Source: Actinomycetota bacterium (GTDB lineage: Bacteria > Actinomycetota > Acidimicrobiia > Acidimicrobiales > CADCSY01). Taken from it: a DNA stretch of 54,828 nucleotides. This document shows, in pieces, positions 51,765 through 54,828 of the stretch. A model generated the notes under the pieces. The model did no database searches. It was not told the DNA's origin and saw nothing but the letters and a program-made list of their open reading frames with translations. Positions within the stretch are counted from its first letter, which is position 1; each line of letters begins with the position of its first letter. Where the stretch lies: contig JAHWJI010000004.1 in NCBI GenBank assembly GCA_019348495.1, forward strand, positions 1 through 54,828, given 5' to 3'. The translations under genes and the position numbers were made by a program.

Positions 51765-52546
51765 TCCGTCGCGCCCCCCTCGGCGCGCTCCGGCTCGGCG
51801 CCGTCCAACTCGGCGGCGACCAGCTCGGCCAGGTCAGCGGCGACGGCGTCGGGTACCGGTTCGGCGTCGGGATCCACCGACTCGGTGACGCCCGACAGCA
51901 CCAATGCGAAGCGCGCGCCCAGGAGCACGGCCAGGCTCCCGTCGGTGGTGATCCGGTCGCCCACCACCGTCAGGTCGTCCTCGCCCACCATCGACCGCAC
52001 CACCGCAGCCATGGGCTCGTGGGGCTTGCCCGCCACCTCGGGCTCGACCCCCGCCGCCGTGGCCACGGCCGCGAGGATGGGCCCAGCACCAGGGACGGGC
52101 CCGTCGGGGGTGGGAAAGGTGGCGTCGGAGTTGGTGCCGATCAGGCGGGCGCCGTCCGCCACCGCCCGGTGCGCCGCCCGCAGACGCTCGTAGTCGAAGT
52201 CCTGGTGGAACCCCACCACCACCGCATCGGCCGGCCCTTCCTGGCGCACGGTGACGCCGCGCGCCTCCAGAGCCTCGACCACGCCCGGGCCCCCGCAGAC
52301 CACGGCGGTGGAACCCGACTCCAGCATGGAGGCGGCGGCGCCGGCCGAGTTCACCACGTCGCCCTCGGCGTCGATGCCCATCGACGCCAGCTTCTCCTCC
52401 TGCTCGGCGACACGGACGCCGGAGTTGTTGGTCACGAACACCACCCGTTGCCCAGTAGCCCGGAGCCGGGCCACCGCGTCGGCAGAACCGGCGATCGGCT
52501 CGTCGCCCAACCACATCACGCCGTCGAGATCGATCACCCAGGCCAC
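51758..52546 (-). CDS. HAD-IIA phosphatase (NagD/Rv1692-like)
   Basis: A 262-residue subfamily IIA phosphatase: VIDLDGVMWLG, FVTNNSG (motif II), the capping domain, GKPHEPM with catalytic Lys, and VVGDRITTD. The M. tuberculosis counterpart Rv1692 is a glycerol-3-phosphate phosphatase located just before tlyA, which suggests the same role. GTG start with TACGTT 8 bases upstream. The 3' end overlaps the rhomboid gene. Confidence 0.92.
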   Translation of the reverse strand: MAWVIDLDGVMWLGDEPIAGSADAVARLRATGQRVVFVTNNSGVRVAEQEEKLASMGIDAEGDVVNSAGAAASMLESGSTAVVCGGPGVVEALEARGVTVRQEGPADAVVVGFHQDFDYERLRAAHRAVADGARLIGTNSDATFPTPDGPVPGAGPILAAVATAAGVEPEVAGKPHEPMAAVVRSMVGEDDLTVVGDRITTDGSLAVLLGARFALVLSGVTESVDPDAEPVPDAVAADLAELVAAELDGAEPERAEGGATDQ

Positions 52547-52628
52547 AACCGCCGAACGTACTCGCCGTCAGCGCGCCGAGCCCTGTGCCTGGTTGCGGCG
52601 AGCGACAGCGAGCCTGTAGGCAGAGAGC

Positions 52629-53852
52629 GTGCCCCGCTTCGAGCCGTTCGCCGGCCTGCGCTACCAGATGTCCGCCAACCTCGATCCGGTCACGGCCCCC
52701 CCGTACGATGTGATCGACGAGCCCGAGCGAGCCGAGCTGGCGGCACGCAGCCCCTACAACGCCGTGCGCCTCGAGCTGCCCGTCGACGACGACGCCGAGG
52801 AGGGGGAAGACCGCTACCAGGCCGCCGCTCGGCTCCTGCGCCGGTGGGTGGAGATCGGCATGGTCGTGGCCGACGACCCCGCCTCGTTCTACCTCTACCG
52901 CATGGGCTACCACGATGAGGTGGGTCGGCCCCGCCAGACCACGGGTGTGATCGGCGCCCTCGGGCTGGAGCCGCTCGGTGAGGGCGACGTGTTGCCCCAC
53001 GAGCACACCACCGCCCGGGCCAAGAGCGACCGCCTCCAACTCCTGGAAGCGACCAAGTGCAACGTGTCGCCCATCTGGTGCCTCTCGTTGGCCCAGGGAC
53101 TGGCCGCCATGGTGGAGCCGCTCGGCCCGCCCTTCGCCCGCAGCACCGACGACGAGGGCGTGCACCACCGGCTGTGGCGGGTCAACTCCCCGGCGATCGT
53201 CGACACCATCGCCGAGGTCGTGGCCTCGGCTCCGGTGATCATCGCCGACGGTCACCACCGCTACGAGACCGCCCTGGCCTATCGCGACCAACGGGAGGCG
53301 ACGACATCGGGGTTTGCCGGCCACGACCTCGTCATGGCCCTGGTGGTGGAGCTGGCTGAGGACGAGGTCTCGGTGCGGCCCATCCACCGCCTGCTCACCG
53401 GCCTGCCCGAGGACCTCGACGTGGTCGAGGCGTTGTCGGGGTGGTTCCAGGTCGAAGAGATCGCCGACGCCAACGGGCCCGTCAACGGTGTGGCCCTGGC
53501 TGAGAGCATGGCCGCCGCCGGCGCCCTCGGCCTGGCTCTTCCCGACGGCCGGACAGTGCTGTTGCACCCACGTGCCGGGGTGTTTCCCGACGACGTGCTC
53601 GACCTCGACGCCTCCCGGGCCGATCTGGCCCGGGAGGGCCTGCCCCCTCACGAGGTGGCCTACCGCCACGATGCCTGTGACGTGGTGGCCCGGGTCAGGG
53701 ATGCACCGGGATCAGCCGGTCTGCTCCTACGACCGGCCACCGTGGACCAGATCGCCGACGCCGCCCGCCAGGGCGTGCGCATGCCCCCGAAGACGACGTA
53801 CTTCCACCCCAAGCCCCGCACGGGCATGGTCTTCCGCTCCATCGACCGCTGA
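52629..53852 (+). CDS. DUF1015 family protein
   Basis: A 407-residue protein of the DUF1015 family: RFEPFAGLRY, APPYDVID near the start, YLYRM, LLPHEHT-like LPHEHTTA, and the hallmark DGHHRYETAL. It is soluble with unknown biochemical function; the conserved His cluster hints at a hydrolase or kinase-like activity. No clear TANNNT precedes the GTG (TAGGCA is nearest). The next gene begins 24 bp downstream. Confidence 0.9.
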   Translation: MPRFEPFAGLRYQMSANLDPVTAPPYDVIDEPERAELAARSPYNAVRLELPVDDDAEEGEDRYQAAARLLRRWVEIGMVVADDPASFYLYRMGYHDEVGRPRQTTGVIGALGLEPLGEGDVLPHEHTTARAKSDRLQLLEATKCNVSPIWCLSLAQGLAAMVEPLGPPFARSTDDEGVHHRLWRVNSPAIVDTIAEVVASAPVIIADGHHRYETALAYRDQREATTSGFAGHDLVMALVVELAEDEVSVRPIHRLLTGLPEDLDVVEALSGWFQVEEIADANGPVNGVALAESMAAAGALGLALPDGRTVLLHPRAGVFPDDVLDLDASRADLAREGLPPHEVAYRHDACDVVARVRDAPGSAGLLLRPATVDQIADAARQGVRMPPKTTYFHPKPRTGMVFRSIDR

Positions 53853-53876
53853 CGGCTCGCCGTTGTAGGGTGTGCT

Positions 53877-54828
53877 GTGGCCAAGAGGCGCCAGCCCACC
53901 CGCGAGGAGATCGAGCAGGAAGCGGCGGCCGAGCTGAACCGATCGATGCAGCGCTCGTTGGCCTCCTCCGAGTCCGCCTACCCCGCCCCAGCCCGACCGG
54001 CACCGCGCCCGGAGGAGGACGAACCGCCGCAGTGGACCCCGGAGTACGAGGAGAGCTCGGGGTGGGACATCAGCGCTGAGGCTCGCCTGTCGGCGGCCGA
54101 AGAGGAAGAGGCCGTCACCGGCTTGGCCATCCAGCAGTTGGCCGAGCGCTGGGGCCGCAGCGCCCCCGAGGACCACATCATCGCCCGCCTGCACCCGTCG
54201 CAGGCCGAGGAGGCACGCGACCGGGCCCTGCGCGAGGCAGTGGCCCGCCAGGCCCGCTTCGCCAAGCCCATCCGCCGGGTCCCGGTGCCCACGCAGACCA
54301 CTCGGGGCTTCTCCAGCTCATGGACCAACAGCTCACCCGGGGCCGCGGGCAGCGAGCCCATGGTGTGGGAGTCGGCCATGCCCATCACCAGCGCAGCCGA
54401 GAAGGCTGCCCCGGCGAAGAAGGCCCCGGCCAGGAAAGCTCCGGCGAAGAAGGCTGCGCCGGCCAAGAAAGCGCCGGCCAAGAAAGCCCCGGCGAAGAAG
54501 GCCCCGGCGAAGAAGGCCCCGGCCAAGAAAGCCCCGGCGAAGAAGGCCCCGGCCAAGAAAGCGCCGGCCAAGAAAGCCCCGGCGAAGAAGGCCCCGGCCA
54601 AGAAAGCCCCGGCGAAGAAAGCCCCGGCCAAGAAAGCTCCGGCCAAGAAAGCCCCGGCGAAGAAAGCCCCGGCCAAGAACGCTTCGGCGAAGAAAGCTCC
54701 CGCCAAGAACGCTGCGCCGGCCAAGAAGGCGTCAGCCCGGAAGGCCCCGGCCAACGAGGCGGCGCCGGCGAAGAAAGCTCCCGCCAAGAACGCTGCGCCG
54801 GCCAAAAGGGCGCCCAGCCGAAGGGGTG
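53877..54828 (+). CDS. Protein with long Lys/Ala/Pro histone-H1-like tail (truncated by window end)
   Basis: The frame starts at GTG 53877 with TAGGGT five bases upstream and is open to the window edge (317 codons). Residues 1-173 are acidic/charged and helical ([46 protein letters not shown]) with no domain I recognise. From about 174 onward the protein is a near-continuous PAKKA repeat with occasional Arg, Asn or Ser. Such tails bind DNA or RNA non-specifically in bacterial histone-H1-like and HupB-type proteins, so a nucleoid or RNA-associated role is plausible. Confidence 0.75.
   Translation, partial: MAKRRQPTREEIEQEAAAELNRSMQRSLASSESAYPAPARPAPRPEEDEPPQWTPEYEESSGWDISAEARLSAAEEEEAVTGLAIQQLAERWGRSAPEDHIIARLHPSQAEEARDRALREAVARQARFAKPIRRVPVPTQTTRGFSSSWTNSSPGAAGSEPMVWESAMPITSAAEKAAPAKKAPARKAPAKKAAPAKKAPAKKAPAKKAPAKKAPAKKAPAKKAPAKKAPAKKAPAKKAPAKKAPAKKAPAKKAPAKKAPAKKAPAKNASAKKAPAKNAAPAKKASARKAPANEAAPAKKAPAKNAAPAKRAPSRRG
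54395..54800 (+). repeat. Tandem repeat of 15-base units encoding PAKKA
   Basis: About 400 bases of near-identical 15-mers (GCCCCGGCSAAGAAR) encode the Lys/Ala/Pro tail. Copies differ mainly at third positions, which suggests amplification by slippage or unequal crossing and possible length variation among strains. The minus strand is also open through it, an artefact of the repeat. Confidence 0.85.

Noticed and set aside
54395-54800. CRISPR-like array
   Set aside because: The 15-base units are contiguous, in frame and code for PAKKA; there are no spacers.
53978-54805. Minus-strand frame rich in Ala/Phe/Leu/Gly repeats at the right end
   Set aside because: It is the antisense reading of the PAKKA tandem repeat; the plus frame has a promoter-like hexamer, a start and coherent composition.

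Overview
This window is about 54.8 kb of very GC-rich, gene-dense bacterial DNA. It is most likely a chromosomal segment of an actinobacterium (Actinomycetota). The class Acidimicrobiia is my best guess; it is an inference from the gene set and not proven here. Markers pointing that way are SteA, a MctB/SteB-type protein, TlyA, a PDZ/radical-SAM/DUF512 protein, many GTG starts and pervasive 4-base stop/start overlaps. The backbone follows, in order, the block that runs from Rv1692 to Rv1713 in Mycobacterium tuberculosis: HAD phosphatase, tlyA, nadK, recN, steA, mctB, pyrG, nudix, xerD, scpA, scpB, rluB, cmk, der. Other genes are inserted between these members. I see no rRNA, tRNA, CRISPR array, insertion sequence or prophage.

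Layout. 1-8.5 kb holds mixed single genes: a secreted coiled-coil protein cut by the window edge, an ABC exporter, a HAD hydrolase, a Cys-rich unknown, a serine hydrolase, a lipoprotein glycosidase and a GH13 glucosidase. 8.5-11.6 kb is a minus-strand operon of flavin reductase, crcB, mobA, rhodanese and RNase D. 11.6-12.5 kb has no intact recognised gene and carries a badly frameshifted WYL-regulator remnant. 12.5-20.5 kb has a zinc-ribbon membrane protein, a SpoIIE-type phosphatase, radical SAM-der, a methyltransferase divergent from ispH, and an M1 peptidase. 20.5-26.7 kb is an eight-gene operon, scpA-scpB-rluB-aroH-tyrA-aroA-cmk-plsC, mixing chromosome condensation, rRNA modification, aromatic amino acids and lipid or nucleotide metabolism. 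26.7-33.1 kb holds trpS, an M50 protease, a DksA-like protein, xerD, ald, a nudix hydrolase and pyrG. 33.6-50.2 kb is a 14-gene minus-strand run: metal ABC transporter, tlyA, nadK, recN, steA, mctB/steB, murJ and five envelope-glycan genes. 50.4-54.8 kb has a Fur regulator, a rhomboid, a HAD-IIA phosphatase, a DUF1015 protein and a truncated protein with a histone-H1-like Lys/Ala/Pro tail.

Two themes stand out. First, a TANNNT hexamer lies only 5-8 bases before the start codon of 18 operon-leading genes. This suggests mostly leaderless transcription, and I used it to fix several starts. Second, the steA-mctB-murJ-glycosyltransferase run looks like a cell-division and surface-glycan module; it contains a 764-residue polytopic protein with a degenerate alkaline-phosphatase-like domain whose role I cannot name.
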